A program made the position numbers and the translations under genes. This document shows positions 45,298-54,389 of a stretch of 64,000 nt of DNA, in pieces; positions within the stretch are counted from its first letter, which is position 1; every line of letters starts with the position of its first letter. The notes beneath the pieces were generated by a model. The model was not told where the DNA came from and did no database searches. It worked only from the letters and a program-made list of their open reading frames with translations. The DNA is from Leptolyngbya sp. FACHB-8 (lineage in GTDB: Bacteria > Cyanobacteriota > Cyanobacteriia > Elainellales > Elainellaceae). Location: NCBI RefSeq assembly GCF_014695575.1, contig NZ_JACJOO010000059.1, positions 62,001-126,000 on the forward strand. Direction: 5' to 3'.

Positions 45298-46512
45298 TTA
45301 CGGCTCCACGTCGATGCGGACATCCACTTGCAAATTAGTCAGCCCTTCGACCAGCTTCCCATTGTCCAGGCGAATACGGGCTTCGATCACCCGAGCATCG
45401 GCATTAGCGGCGGGGTCGTCATCTAGCACGTCATTCTTATAAATCTGCCAACCCAACTCCTCAACAGTTCCCGTCAGGGTGCCCTCAAACGCACCGTTGC
45501 GGCTGGTGATGACCGCTCTCTGGCCAGCTTTTACAAGGCCAATGTCCGTTTCATAAACTTCGGCTACCACGTACATCTGGCGAGTGTCCCCCAGTTCCAG
45601 CACTCCGCCGTCCTGGGCGATCGCCTCTCCACCATCGGTCATGATTCGCAGCACCCGTCCCTCGCGGGGAGCCCGAATCAGGGTGCGCTCCAGTCGGGCT
45701 TCAGCTAGCTTCAAGTTTTGCTGGCTAGACTCAACCTCTGCCTGAATCTGGGAAAGGGTCAGGTTGGCCTGTTGGGATTGCAGTTGGGCACGGGCGTTGC
45801 GGATGTCGGCGCTACGCGATCGCTCCACCTGTACCAGTGTTGCCTGAGCATTGCGAAGCTGTTCTCGCAGTTCTTGTGCCTGAGTGACCTGTTGATCTAA
45901 CTCCTGCCGGGAGATAGCTCCTTCCTGGTATAGGCTCTGGTTGCGTTGTAAATCTTGCTCGGCCAGATCCAGAGATGCTTCCAGCTCTCGTACCCTGGCT
46001 TGTTGGGCGGCAATTTCAAATTCAACAGGATCAGCCGCCTGGCTAACGCGGGTCTCAGCCTCTTGAATCTGAGCCTGACCCAGACGGGTCTGGGCTTCCA
46101 GGCGGCGCACAGCTTCGGCATATTGACTGGCAGCAAGATCGCGTTGGGCTTTTTGCTCGTCGTAGCTTTCCAGCACAGCCAGTACATCGCCCGCTTTAAC
46201 CTGGCTACCCCGTTTAACCCGCAACTCGGCGATGCGTTCTCCGGTAGGGCCACCAACCCGTAGGACTTCGCCTTGAGGTTCGATGCGGCCCAGAGCAACA
46301 ACTTCTACCCGTTGGGGGGCTGCCTCGACGGCAGAATCAGGCTCAGCCGGAGCAGAGACAACGGAAATGAGGCGCATAGCTCCAGTCCCCAATAGGGCGA
46401 TCGCCGCCAGCCCTCCAAGGATTCCGACCCACCCACGTTTGAGTAGTTTTTGTGTAGATAGGAGAACTGGAGAACCTGAAGGCTGGACTTCAGATTGCTC
46501 AGCAATTTTCAT
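45298..46512 (-). CDS. devB: DevB/HlyD-type periplasmic adaptor (membrane fusion protein)
   Basis: The 404-residue adaptor has an N-terminal membrane anchor (about 28-50, VGILGGLAAIALLGTGAMRLI), a biotinyl-lipoyl half-motif (VALGRIEPQGEVLRV...VKRGSQVKAGDVLAVLES), and a long alpha-helical hairpin rich in Gln/Ala/Glu (about residues 120-270). A beta-barrel end follows (LIRAPREGRVLRI; VVAEVYETDIG). DevB-like proteins link DevCA to a TolC-type outer-membrane channel. It is the first gene of the operon devB-devC-devC-devA-ybjN-PKS, whose promoter should lie in 46513-46900. Confidence 0.93.
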   Translation of the reverse strand: MKIAEQSEVQPSGSPVLLSTQKLLKRGWVGILGGLAAIALLGTGAMRLISVVSAPAEPDSAVEAAPQRVEVVALGRIEPQGEVLRVGGPTGERIAELRVKRGSQVKAGDVLAVLESYDEQKAQRDLAASQYAEAVRRLEAQTRLGQAQIQEAETRVSQAADPVEFEIAAQQARVRELEASLDLAEQDLQRNQSLYQEGAISRQELDQQVTQAQELREQLRNAQATLVQVERSRSADIRNARAQLQSQQANLTLSQIQAEVESSQQNLKLAEARLERTLIRAPREGRVLRIMTDGGEAIAQDGGVLELGDTRQMYVVAEVYETDIGLVKAGQRAVITSRNGAFEGTLTGTVEELGWQIYKNDVLDDDPAANADARVIEARIRLDNGKLVEGLTNLQVDVRIDVEP

Positions 46513-46799
46513 AGGAATGACAGACCTTGGTAAGCGAATGAGTGCTTGTAGCTGTTCGATCTACAACCTTTCGACGGGGGGGCTAGGCGAAAGATTTTCT
46601 GACAGGACAGTCTTATTCTGGCAAAGTTTTTTATAAGCAAAATCCCCCGGTCTGGCGACCCCAAAGTACATTTTTTGGTATACGGGCTCTACCATAAGGC
46701 GAATAAAATTTACTCTGTTTACAAATTTGATTTTTCACAGGTGTCGTGCAGGAAAAATCAAACGTTTCAACGGTTTCTCCAATGGTTGGGCGAAACGTT

Positions 46800-46893
46800 C
46801 TATAACGCGGTGCACGTTGATTAAGTACGGCGTCAGGCACGAAGTGCTCAACACCACCGTACTTAATCAACGTACTTGCACATTGCTCTATAG
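46800..46893. repeat. Family D palindrome, copy 2
   Basis: GTTGATTAAGTACGG pairs with CCGTACTTAATCAAC; outer ends CTATAAC and GCTCTATAG. The tip has GCACGAAGTGC. Slight mismatches suggest decay. Confidence 0.75.
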
Positions 46894-47047
46894 CCCTACG
46901 TCATTGAGGGTTTATTTCTCTATCACAGGATAGACGGAGCAAACGAACTCTACCCCATCTATCCTGTAGTGAAAGACCAGGGCGCGCCTTAAAGTAGGCC
47001 CCAGGCTTTAGACTGGGATGTGCTGCAAATGGTTAAGCTGTCAGATG

Positions 47048-47087
47048 CCAAAGAGCGGGTATTTTCAGAAACATCTGCTCTTTGGCT
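47048..47087. terminator. Hairpin downstream of the RTX gene
   Basis: CCAAAGAGCGGGTAT pairs partly with ATCTGCTCTTTGG at the 3' side of the minus-strand RTX gene. Confidence 0.45.
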
Positions 47088-47101
47088 TTTCCAGGATGGC
47101 G

Positions 47102-49219
47102 TCACACGAAGTAGTTGGCTGTGTTTAAAGCACCACGCGTCGCGTCTCCCGTAGCAAACTGGATGCCATTAGCATTGACAATCAAATCGCGGCTCGCGGA
47201 GAAGCCAGCCAGGTTGTCGTTTACAGCCAGGTAGGTCTGATTGCGCCAGCGGAAGAAGACAGCTTCACGAGCTCGGAGAGCTTGTTGCCCGCCTAAAGCC
47301 TGGTTCTTGTCGGCAAAGGCTGCTCGGGTAGCAGCAGCCAGAGATGTTCCAGTTTTTGCGCCTGCGTTAAAGACGCCTGTGGGGCGGTTGGAAGTGTTCA
47401 GGCGGTTGTCGTAATCTAGCTGAATGCGATCGCCCTGCACCGACGAAAAACCCACAATCCGATCGGGTGCCGCAACGAGGGAATTGCCGTGTGCCGCAAT
47501 GATGCTGGTGCCCCGGTAGAGGAAGCGATCGCCCCCCGTTCCACCGTTAAGGGTATCGGCTCCCAAACCTCCGTTTAGGGAGTCATTCCCCCCACCTCCC
47601 ACGAGTGAATCTCGACCAGCCAACCCGTTGATCACATTGGCCCCAGCATTCCCGGTGAGGCTATCGTTTCTCGGGGTTCCATTTAAAGGGTCATCGTTAA
47701 CCAGGGTCAAGATAGCGGTAGCGCGTGTTCCAAGGCTGCTATTAGCACTGGGAGCTGTCAGGGATAGGGCAATTCGCTCATCCGGTTCAAAACGCACATC
47801 CCCAAAAATCCCAATTGGGATCACCTTTTGGGTTTCTCCAGCGGCGAAGGACACCGCTACGCTCGACGTCCCATAATCGTTAAGGGCAGCCGGATTGGTG
47901 GTGTCTGGGCCCAGCACAACCGTTACGGTAGAGGCAATATTTGTATTGCCTGAGCGGGTTAGCACAACCGCATTAACCGTATTAGCCGTGTTCCCCTCAA
48001 TGACCCGATAGGTAGCGGCGCTAAAGTCATAAATGGCAGTAGACGAGGTGACCGCAACCGTAGCCGTCTCCGAAGCGGCACTAAAGGGGGTAGTGCCACC
48101 GTTCGCTGTCGTATTCACCCGGCTCCCCGGAGCGTGGCCATCGCTACCATCCCAGGCACGAAACGAGATCGCCGAGCCTACCGAGTTTGCCGTAGGTACA
48201 AAGCGCAGGCGCGTCTCCATCTGCAACGACACATCCCCCAGAGTAAAGCTGCCCCCGGCTGAGGTCGTGTTGTCCCCCAGGGACAGCAAATTGGCCACTG
48301 TATAGGGATTGGGTGGGGTGAATCCGCCGATGGGTTGCGGAGCGAAGCTTGTATAGTTGCGTAGAGGCCCCGTCAAAATCTGGGTGCCGTTCGCTTTTAG
48401 GGAATAGGTTGTTTCAGAGACATCGAGGGTATAGCGAACCAGACTGGATGTGGTATCAAAGGTCGTTTCTTCAGCCGAGGTGAAGAGCTCCATAGGCAGG
48501 CCCCCCGGATTTGGAGTCCGATCATCGGATTGGGCAAAAATTCGTCCTTGCCCTGGGCCAGTCCGTTGAAAGCCAAGCTCGATGGCAGTTTGCCCATCAG
48601 CCATCACCAGCGTGATACTGAACACCGCACGATCATCATTCGCTAGGGTATTGCTAATGACTTGCGCTTCAAAGGAGATCTGAAAGCCATCATTGTGATT
48701 GAGGGAAGGGAAAGCAGAATTTTTGAGGGTATAGGTTTGGTTAAGGAGATTTACCGAGTAGTTGCTATACCCGGCATAGGTATCATTCTCATTACCGCTT
48801 CGGGTTGTGTTGAGAGTTGTCCCGGCACCCGTTGATGTTTCAGTTCCCCCCGGGGAGAACAAACTTCCTTGAGAAAAGCGAGTAAGACTGAGCCATGACT
48901 GATCGCTGGGGTCAGGAGTACCGTTGACACCTGGAGCAAAAAGCGGAATTGAGCCCAATACCACCGCGTTGCTTTCAGACACGTTGGTCAAATCGACCCA
49001 GCTAACCCCACCATCCAGGGAGTATTGCCAGGTACCTGTAGAGTTGTCTACCTGGGTGATGGCGATCGCTCCTACATCAGCATCGGCATCTGTGATGAGG
49101 CCATCAATCAGCTCGGCAACAGTAATGCCAGTATTTGCTGCATCCGTAATCGTGTTAGAGATAGGAGCCAGTTGCAAATCTAAAGATGTGTCGAGAACGG
49201 GGGCTGCTAAATTCACCAT
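47102..49219 (-). CDS. RTX/Calx-beta surface protein with nested lectin-like domain
   Basis: A 705-residue, Gly/Asn/Asp/Thr-rich protein. Residues 40-90 and 336-362 are the two halves of a bacterial cadherin-like repeat (WQYSLDGGVSWVDL, then RLRFVPTANSVG and AWDGSDG). Between them, residues 91-335 form an inserted beta-rich, concanavalin/LamG-like domain. A Calx-beta domain follows (about 398-510; YRVIEGNTANTVN and VNDDPLNG), then RTX nonapeptides (NDSLTGNAG, GRDSLVGGGGNDSL, about 517-562) and a C-terminal region of the type I secretion kind. No N-terminal signal peptide is present, as expected for type I secretion. It is likely an extracellular calcium-binding protein; the secretion apparatus is not nearby. 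Confidence 0.85.
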   Translation of the reverse strand: MVNLAAPVLDTSLDLQLAPISNTITDAANTGITVAELIDGLITDADADVGAIAITQVDNSTGTWQYSLDGGVSWVDLTNVSESNAVVLGSIPLFAPGVNGTPDPSDQSWLSLTRFSQGSLFSPGGTETSTGAGTTLNTTRSGNENDTYAGYSNYSVNLLNQTYTLKNSAFPSLNHNDGFQISFEAQVISNTLANDDRAVFSITLVMADGQTAIELGFQRTGPGQGRIFAQSDDRTPNPGGLPMELFTSAEETTFDTTSSLVRYTLDVSETTYSLKANGTQILTGPLRNYTSFAPQPIGGFTPPNPYTVANLLSLGDNTTSAGGSFTLGDVSLQMETRLRFVPTANSVGSAISFRAWDGSDGHAPGSRVNTTANGGTTPFSAASETATVAVTSSTAIYDFSAATYRVIEGNTANTVNAVVLTRSGNTNIASTVTVVLGPDTTNPAALNDYGTSSVAVSFAAGETQKVIPIGIFGDVRFEPDERIALSLTAPSANSSLGTRATAILTLVNDDPLNGTPRNDSLTGNAGANVINGLAGRDSLVGGGGNDSLNGGLGADTLNGGTGGDRFLYRGTSIIAAHGNSLVAAPDRIVGFSSVQGDRIQLDYDNRLNTSNRPTGVFNAGAKTGTSLAAATRAAFADKNQALGGQQALRAREAVFFRWRNQTYLAVNDNLAGFSASRDLIVNANGIQFATGDATRGALNTANYFV

Positions 49220-49386
49220 TGCTTTAGAAACGCCAGAAGGACATACGAAGGTGCTCCCGCTCCTGTCAATGGCAGAAGCCTTTTTAATGAAAGCAAATCT
49301 TCTCCTCAGAGATAACTCGCGGAAAACTATCTGTCAAAGGAATTACGCAGCTTTCATGTAACTTTTATAACAGCAGGCCACCAATT

Positions 49387-49491
49387 TACAGCGCTTTGCG
49401 CTTGAATCAGTCACGGTTGTTTTTGTGAGAGCCGCGCTCCGCGCGGCTCTCACAAAAACAACCAAATTTTAAGCGCTAAAAAGCGCTGTAA
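49387..49491. repeat. Family G multi-hairpin element, copy 2
   Basis: TACAGCGC...GCGCTGTA ends, with inner hairpin GGTTGTTTTTGTGAGAGCCGCG and a CTCCGCG tip. It is in the reverse orientation relative to 15720-15823. Confidence 0.8.
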
Positions 49492-49533
49492 CAGGTGAGA
49501 TGGGCGGACAAAGCCCGCCTCATCTCACCTGTT
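49491..49533. terminator. Palindrome near the cyanophycinase 3' end
   Basis: ACAGGTGAGATGGGCGG pairs with CCGCCTCATCTCACCTGT around an ACAAAGC tip. It could limit transcription between cyanophycinase and the RTX gene. Confidence 0.5.
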
Positions 49534-49561
49534 AAATTGGTGTGGTGAAGTCCTGCAACTA

Positions 49562-50368
49562 TCAGGGTGGAGTGGGCTTGCGTGTCTTTAGATTAAATTG
49601 ATGCCCACGGGGCAGAATATGAACTTTGACACCATAAACGGCTAAATCTTCGTCTTTTAGCGCTGTTTTCAGGTTGTTGTAGGTACTCTCTGATTCATCT
49701 ACGACCGTCACCGCACCTTCCCCCAGCACCGTCAGTTCATCACCCTGGACGGCGATCGCTGTATTCTCATCAATTCCAAATCCTAAAATACTGGGCTCAA
49801 TCAGCAGAGCTGACAGCAATCGCCCCAAACGCCCCCGTTGAGCAAAATGCTGATCAATCACGACTCCTGGCAAAAAACCCATTCCCGGCCCCATTTCCAC
49901 GACATCTAACCGGGGATTGGTCGCAGAATCTCCTTCCACAATCATCATGTCAGGCATCATCGCGGCTCCAGCACTGGTGCCTCCAACCACAACACCACTG
50001 GCATGTTGCTCACGAATCGCCTTGTCCAGGGGCGTATCTTTAATACGGTCGATGATTTGGGCCTGGTCACCCCCTGTGAAAAAGATACCAGTGGCAGATT
50101 GAATGACATCAATCAGATCAGAGGCTTCAGAATCGCGGCGATCGCGGGTATCCACGACATCCACCGCCTCTGCCCCTAACCGCAAAAATACATCGGTATA
50201 GGTTCGCCCCACTTCGTCGGGATAACTGGTTGCAGCCGTCATCACCGCAATGCGAGCCCGCTGCCCTCCTGCTAACCGCGTAAACTCCCGCAGGATAGTA
50301 CAGGAGCCCTCCTTATCCTCAGCACCTCCCACAATCAGCAGGGCACCTTTTGTAGTCCGAGCATCCAT
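49562..50368 (-). CDS. cphB: Cyanophycinase
   Basis: The 268-residue serine peptidase of family S51 has the nucleophile Ser132 in GGTSAGA, at the same position as in Synechocystis cyanophycinase. It also has the GGDQAQI loop at 99-105 and conserved VIDQHFAQRGRLGRL. It cuts the beta-Asp-Arg bonds of the storage polymer cyanophycin (multi-L-arginyl-poly-L-aspartate) to beta-Asp-Arg dipeptides in the cytoplasm. The cyanophycin synthetase (cphA), often adjacent, is absent here; the upstream gene is a formamidase-like protein on the same strand, 330 bp away. Both are nitrogen-related, which may be coincidence. Confidence 0.96.
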   Translation of the reverse strand: MDARTTKGALLIVGGAEDKEGSCTILREFTRLAGGQRARIAVMTAATSYPDEVGRTYTDVFLRLGAEAVDVVDTRDRRDSEASDLIDVIQSATGIFFTGGDQAQIIDRIKDTPLDKAIREQHASGVVVGGTSAGAAMMPDMMIVEGDSATNPRLDVVEMGPGMGFLPGVVIDQHFAQRGRLGRLLSALLIEPSILGFGIDENTAIAVQGDELTVLGEGAVTVVDESESTYNNLKTALKDEDLAVYGVKVHILPRGHQFNLKTRKPTPP

Positions 50369-50698
50369 AACCCTGTTTCCTCACGTGATTTTGGATCGCG
50401 TTTGAGGACAGATTTAGCGATCGCCAATCCATTTTCCCAAACGAATTCTTTAACGCAGAAATTACATTAGCGGAATACCACGAGCGCTCTCGGTGAATGG
50501 TAGCGTGATTTTTCTAGTAGATTTGTCTGTTTAAAGTTAGAACTGATTCTAAAATCTTCTATTTTCTACAAGTCGACTTCCCGTAAAAAATTAAGCCTTC
50601 GTAGTGATTCGCAGCATTGCGACTAAAAAAGTGCGGCGTAAAGCACCGCACTTTGATAATCACACTTCAACTACCCAAGAAGCAGGCACGAATATCCT
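50369..50698. other. Spacer between cyanophycinase and formamidase-like genes
   Basis: Contains a hairpin AAAGTGCGGCG/CACCGCACTTT (50623-50653) at the 3' side of the formamidase-like gene. Otherwise AT-rich and without a gene. Confidence 0.5.
50623..50653 (-). terminator. Hairpin after the formamidase-like gene
   Basis: AAAAAAGTGCGG pairs with CCGCACTTT; on the minus strand the A-run becomes a T-tract, so it fits a minus-strand intrinsic terminator. Confidence 0.65.
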
Positions 50699-52015
50699 TT
50701 ACACCCACAGGGATTTTGGCATTAAACAGTGAATGTGCTTGGCACCGGGTTCCAGTTCACCCATGCGAGCATCCATCGCCAAACTCGCCAACGCGTAAGC
50801 ATCCAGCGCACTCAAACCCTTCTCCGCCTGCATCCGTTCAATCAGGCTCATCGCCGCTTTATTCATGGCCTCCATGCCATTGGCATCAACGGCGTAGGTG
50901 ACATAGCTGCTACGGGTATCAGCCGTAGGATTGGGAGGCAAGGGACGTGCATCGTCATCCTTGGGCAGCATACAGTACACCCCTTTCAATTGGTTCACGA
51001 CTTCTGCAACCCGACAGTCCCCATAGGTTGCCATATAGCGCCGTGCTTCTGAGGCACGCATCCCCTTCCACTCCGCGAGAAACTTGACGGTTTCCTCTTG
51101 CAGAATGTCGAGAGCAATATTCATATCGCGATCGTAGCCCAGGGTAATCCAGTGGGTATCCGACTCAATGCGAGGCCAACTCAGGGTTTTGCCCTTAATC
51201 ACTTCGACTGTCAGATTCAATTCATTAAAGGCCGATTCAATGGCAGTCAGGTTAATCTCACCGTTTCCTTGCACGGCGTGGGAATCACCCGACCACAGCA
51301 ACGCTCCATCCACAAAAACCGGCAGGTAGATCGTTGTACCTTCTACCAATTCGCGGCAATCCAGGTTGCCGCCAAAGGGGCCGGGAGGTACCGTGCTGTA
51401 CTGGCCACTCTCGGCACGGGCTACCCCCAAAATGCCGGGGAAGGGGCGCACGGGTAACTCAATACCGGGTAAAAATTCTGTTTTATTCCGATTCAGATCC
51501 AGGAAAAAGTGTTTTACCTGGGGTTCAGTGAAGACGCTGGGGAATTGCCCAAGGTTCAGATCTCCGGGCAAATTCCAGTTTGCCCCATAAGTGCGGGGAA
51601 CGATGCGATTGATTTTGACCTTCAGGGTATCGCCGGGGGCTGCCCCTTCTATATACACAGGCCCTGTAATGGTATGAGGGCCACGTCCAGGGTAATTAAC
51701 CCGCAACTCTGTGATTTTCTCAATGGAGACTCCCGGCAGAATTTGATTCTGGGAAGCCATCATCGTCTCTAGAATAATCGTGTCGCCCGATTTGATCCGG
51801 GCCCGTGGTGGCTCAGCATTATTGAACCAACCCCACTGCACCGTTTCATCCGTAGCTGGGAGCAGATAGACGCCTCCCTGATACTGCCCTACGTAGCCTT
51901 CCTGTAGGGCAGCCATTTCGGGCCGCGCGGTTTCTTGAGCACGAGCCTTAGGCAAGACAGACACAGCAGCAGCAGCAGCGGCGCTGCCAAGAAGAAAATC
52001 ACGACGACGCGGCAT
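50699..52015 (-). CDS. Acetamidase/formamidase-family protein with Tat signal
   Basis: 438 residues. The N-terminus has a twin-arginine-type signal (MPRRRDFLLGSAAAAAAVS, cleavage likely after ARAQ), so the protein should be exported folded. The rest matches the acetamidase/formamidase fold: SGDTIILETMMASQNQ, ITGPVYIEGAAPGDTLKVKI, WNLPGDLNLG, PFGGNLDCRELVEGTTIYLPVF and GDSHAVQGNGE. The family hydrolyses formamide or short amides to ammonia. An exported version is less usual, as most formamidases are cytoplasmic. It could release ammonia from amides outside the membrane. It lies next to cyanophycinase but as a separate unit. Confidence 0.88.
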   Translation of the reverse strand: MPRRRDFLLGSAAAAAAVSVLPKARAQETARPEMAALQEGYVGQYQGGVYLLPATDETVQWGWFNNAEPPRARIKSGDTIILETMMASQNQILPGVSIEKITELRVNYPGRGPHTITGPVYIEGAAPGDTLKVKINRIVPRTYGANWNLPGDLNLGQFPSVFTEPQVKHFFLDLNRNKTEFLPGIELPVRPFPGILGVARAESGQYSTVPPGPFGGNLDCRELVEGTTIYLPVFVDGALLWSGDSHAVQGNGEINLTAIESAFNELNLTVEVIKGKTLSWPRIESDTHWITLGYDRDMNIALDILQEETVKFLAEWKGMRASEARRYMATYGDCRVAEVVNQLKGVYCMLPKDDDARPLPPNPTADTRSSYVTYAVDANGMEAMNKAAMSLIERMQAEKGLSALDAYALASLAMDARMGELEPGAKHIHCLMPKSLWV

Positions 52016-52407
52016 AGAAATATTCAGGTGAAAAAATTAGATCGTTAACTCTGATTGTGTGGATACTTACTTGACTCAGCTAAAGCACAAATGTAGGTGT
52101 GCAAGTGTTTGGAGCCCATTTTTCTCACAGTTTTATGGGAAAAATGCAGGCTATCAAGCTTTTGAATACCCAATCAAATCAGACTTCAATTATTTCCAAA
52201 GCTTTATGATCTATTTGTTTCTACCGCTACAATTCATACTAATTCCTGAACATTTTCCAGTATTACGAGAAGATCAATAGATTCTCCTATTAAAACCAAT
52301 CATAAATTCATTGGCAGATGGCGCAAATAATGGCAAGTAAAACCAATATTTAAAAATAGGAATCGGAAGAATGACGGCTAGAAACAGCCGTTTTAGGGAA
52401 TCTAATT

Positions 52408-52531
52408 AACCTGAGTTCGGGTTAAGGGCGTTTTCGAGTGCCGCGCGTTGCGCGGCACTCGAAAACGCTCATTTTGGCGTGCGCAAAGCGCACGCCAAAA
52501 TGAGCACTTCAGCTTATCCCGAACTGAGGTT
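52408..52531. repeat. Family A twin-hairpin element (124 bp), copy 5
   Basis: Ends AACCTGAG and CTGAGGTT with 4-bp direct repeats AATT on both sides (52404-52407 and 52532-52535). Second hairpin has tip GCGCAAAGCGC, inverted relative to copies 1, 4 and 6 (GCGCTTTGCGC). Confidence 0.9.
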
Positions 52532-52672
52532 AATTACCATAGAAATAAAGCTTAGAAAAGTTTTTTATTTTTCCAGCAAAATGCTTGAAACCGTACGTGA
52601 TTAGTCTTTGTTCATGCGCGATCGCCCACTACCCTTAGCAGCCTGCGAAGCAATAGAAGACATCCAATAAAT

Positions 52673-52707
52673 GAAGCCGTTGATGAGTATCAACGGCTTC
52701 ATTTACT
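52673..52707. terminator. Hairpin near ispH 3' end
   Basis: AATGAAGCCGTTGAT pairs with ATCAACGGCTTCATT around a short GAGT loop. No strong T-tract. Confidence 0.5.
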
Positions 52708-52804
52708 AGAAGCGTTTCAGAAGTTATCTTTTTCGTGCGCTTCGTATATAAAAAAATCCTTTCAGACAGTTTTACAACAGGGTGTAGTTTCAGGAAATGG
52801 TAGC

Positions 52805-54013
52805 TCAGGCGATCGCCATTGCCCCTTTCAATTCCAAAATCTTCTCAATCACCTGTTCCACGATCTTGTCAGGAGTTGAGGCTCCGGATGTTACCCCAAT
52901 CGTCAGGTGGCCAGAAGGAAGCCAGTTTTCGGTGACTTCCAGATCGCGCCCCAGGGGTTTATGTTCGATGCGATTGCCGGGACCCATGCGATCGCTGCTA
53001 TCAATATGGAACGAGGGGATATTCCGCTCAATAGCGATTTCTTGCAGATGAGTCGTGTTGGAAGAGTTATAACCGCCAATCACCACCATCAGGTCTAGTT
53101 TTTCTTCCACCAGATTCAGCATGGCATCCTGCCGTTCCTGAGTGGCATCGCAGATGGTGTTGAACGCGAGGAAGTGGTCGTTGAGGTTTTCCGGGCCGTA
53201 CTTCTTCATCATGGTGTGCTCGAAGAGCTTGCCGATCTGCTCGGTTTCGCTCTTGAGCATGGTGGTTTGGTTAGCCACTCCCAGCCGTTCCAGGTCGCGA
53301 TCGGGGTCAAATCCTTTGGAATGGGCGTTTTTGAACTTGGCGAGGAATTCAGTGCGATCGCCCCCGTTCAGAATGTAATTTGCCACATACTGAGCCTGCT
53401 CCAGATTCAGCACTACCAGATAGGTGCCAGCGAAGGAGCTAGTGGCGATCGTCTCTTCGTGGTTGTACTTGCCGTGGATAATGGAGGTGTATTCTACCCG
53501 CTTGTGCTTCTCAACGGTGTTCCACACTTTGGAAACCCAGGGGCAGGTCGTATCGATAATGGTGCAGCCGCGATCGTTCAGCAGTTGCATTTCCTGCACG
53601 CTGGCTCCAAAGGCGGGAAGGATCACCACATCGCCTTTTGCTACACCCGAAAAATCTTTGACGCCTTTATCGACTTCGATGAATTCGACATTCATCTCCC
53701 GGAGCCGCTGGTTTACTGAGGGATTATGGATGATTTCGTTGGTAATCCAGATGCGCTCGTTGGGGAAGTGCTGCCGGGTTTCGTAGGCCATTGCTACCGC
53801 TCGCTCAACCCCCCAGCAGAATCCAAAAGCTTCCGCCAGCCGAATGGTGACATCTCCCCGCATCAGGCGGTAGTCATTGGCGCGAATTTCTTGAATCAGC
53901 GGGCTTTCGTACTCCGACTTCATCATGCCCGTAACTTCGGCTTCATGGCCAAAGCCCTTGCGGTGGTAGTTATCGGAGTGGTTGAGCGATCGCTTAAACG
54001 CCTTGGTATCCAT
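52805..54013 (-). CDS. ispH: 4-hydroxy-3-methylbut-2-enyl diphosphate reductase
   Basis: The 402-residue iron-sulfur reductase has three cluster cysteines: Cys66 (GFCWGVERA), the Cys in [13 protein letters not shown], and the Cys in [11 protein letters not shown]. It is of the longer plant/cyanobacterial type with an N-terminal extension of about 50 residues. It performs the last MEP-pathway step, giving IPP and DMAPP for carotenoids, chlorophyll phytol and quinones, with ferredoxin as donor. It is a single gene flanked by elements. The initial ATG at 54013 has no obvious competitor. Confidence 0.97.
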   Translation of the reverse strand: MDTKAFKRSLNHSDNYHRKGFGHEAEVTGMMKSEYESPLIQEIRANDYRLMRGDVTIRLAEAFGFCWGVERAVAMAYETRQHFPNERIWITNEIIHNPSVNQRLREMNVEFIEVDKGVKDFSGVAKGDVVILPAFGASVQEMQLLNDRGCTIIDTTCPWVSKVWNTVEKHKRVEYTSIIHGKYNHEETIATSSFAGTYLVVLNLEQAQYVANYILNGGDRTEFLAKFKNAHSKGFDPDRDLERLGVANQTTMLKSETEQIGKLFEHTMMKKYGPENLNDHFLAFNTICDATQERQDAMLNLVEEKLDLMVVIGGYNSSNTTHLQEIAIERNIPSFHIDSSDRMGPGNRIEHKPLGRDLEVTENWLPSGHLTIGVTSGASTPDKIVEQVIEKILELKGAMAIA

Positions 54014-54389
54014 CAGCTTCCCCGGAGTAGACCGTCGTCTCCTTCAGCCTACCAGAATCCTACCCCTCTAATACCTCCAGAGTTGCCACCCAGCAATTCT
54101 CAGTATGGGCTTCAAAGCTGAGAGTTCGCGCCCTTCGGGCACGAACTCTCAGCTTTGAAGCCCGAAAATAGCCCGCCTTCGGCGGGCTATTTTCGGATTG
54201 GATTCCAAAATGAGAATTGCTGGTTGCCACCTCCAAATATTGAAATGCCCATTCGAAATTCAATTTAAGGAGGGGTGGAGCGTACGCTCCACCCCTTCCT
54301 AACTCAACACAGGCTCAGACATCTTTTCTAAAACCCTTATTGTGAGCACGGCATACCCACAACAAGGGTCTAGCAACACTGAAGTTACA
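54014..54389. other. Spacer with family B element
   Basis: Carries a family B mobile-like element (54091-54222) with its 9-bp duplication and a palindrome GGAGGGGTGGAGCG/CGCTCCACCCCTTCC (54270-54301). No gene. Confidence 0.6.
54091..54222. mobile_element. Family B MITE-like element (132 bp), copy 2
   Basis: Ends CAGCAATTCTCA and TGAGAATTGCTG, identical to copy 1. Flanks GTTGCCACC at 54082-54090 and 54223-54231 are a 9-bp direct repeat. Inner hairpins are GAGAGTTCGCGCCC.../GGGCACGAACTCTC and AAAATAGCCCGCC/GGCGGGCTATTTT, different from copy 1 in the second hairpin. Length is exactly 132 bp in both copies. Confidence 0.88.

Larger units (their letters stand above)
46513..47101. other. Spacer and probable promoter region of the exporter/PKS operon
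   Basis: Carries a family D palindrome (46800-46893) and a hairpin CCAAAGAGC/GCTCTTTGG (47048-47087) downstream of the RTX gene. The 46520-46790 part has AT-rich promoter-like DNA and no gene. Confidence 0.5.
49220..49561. other. Spacer with palindromes
   Basis: Contains a family G element (49387-49491) and a further palindrome (49491-49533). It also holds the promoter region of the RTX gene. Confidence 0.5.
52016..52804. other. Spacer with family A element
   Basis: About 790 bp without a gene. A family A element sits at 52408-52531, and a hairpin AATGAAGCCGTTGAT/ATCAACGGCTTCATT at 52673-52707 follows the ispH side. A GAAGCGTTTCAG stretch is AT-rich. I see nothing else. Confidence 0.55.

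Noticed and set aside
49388-49533. Origin of replication or attachment site at the palindrome cluster
   Set aside because: Dense palindromes but no DnaA-box cluster, integrase or tRNA nearby; the same elements recur throughout the window.
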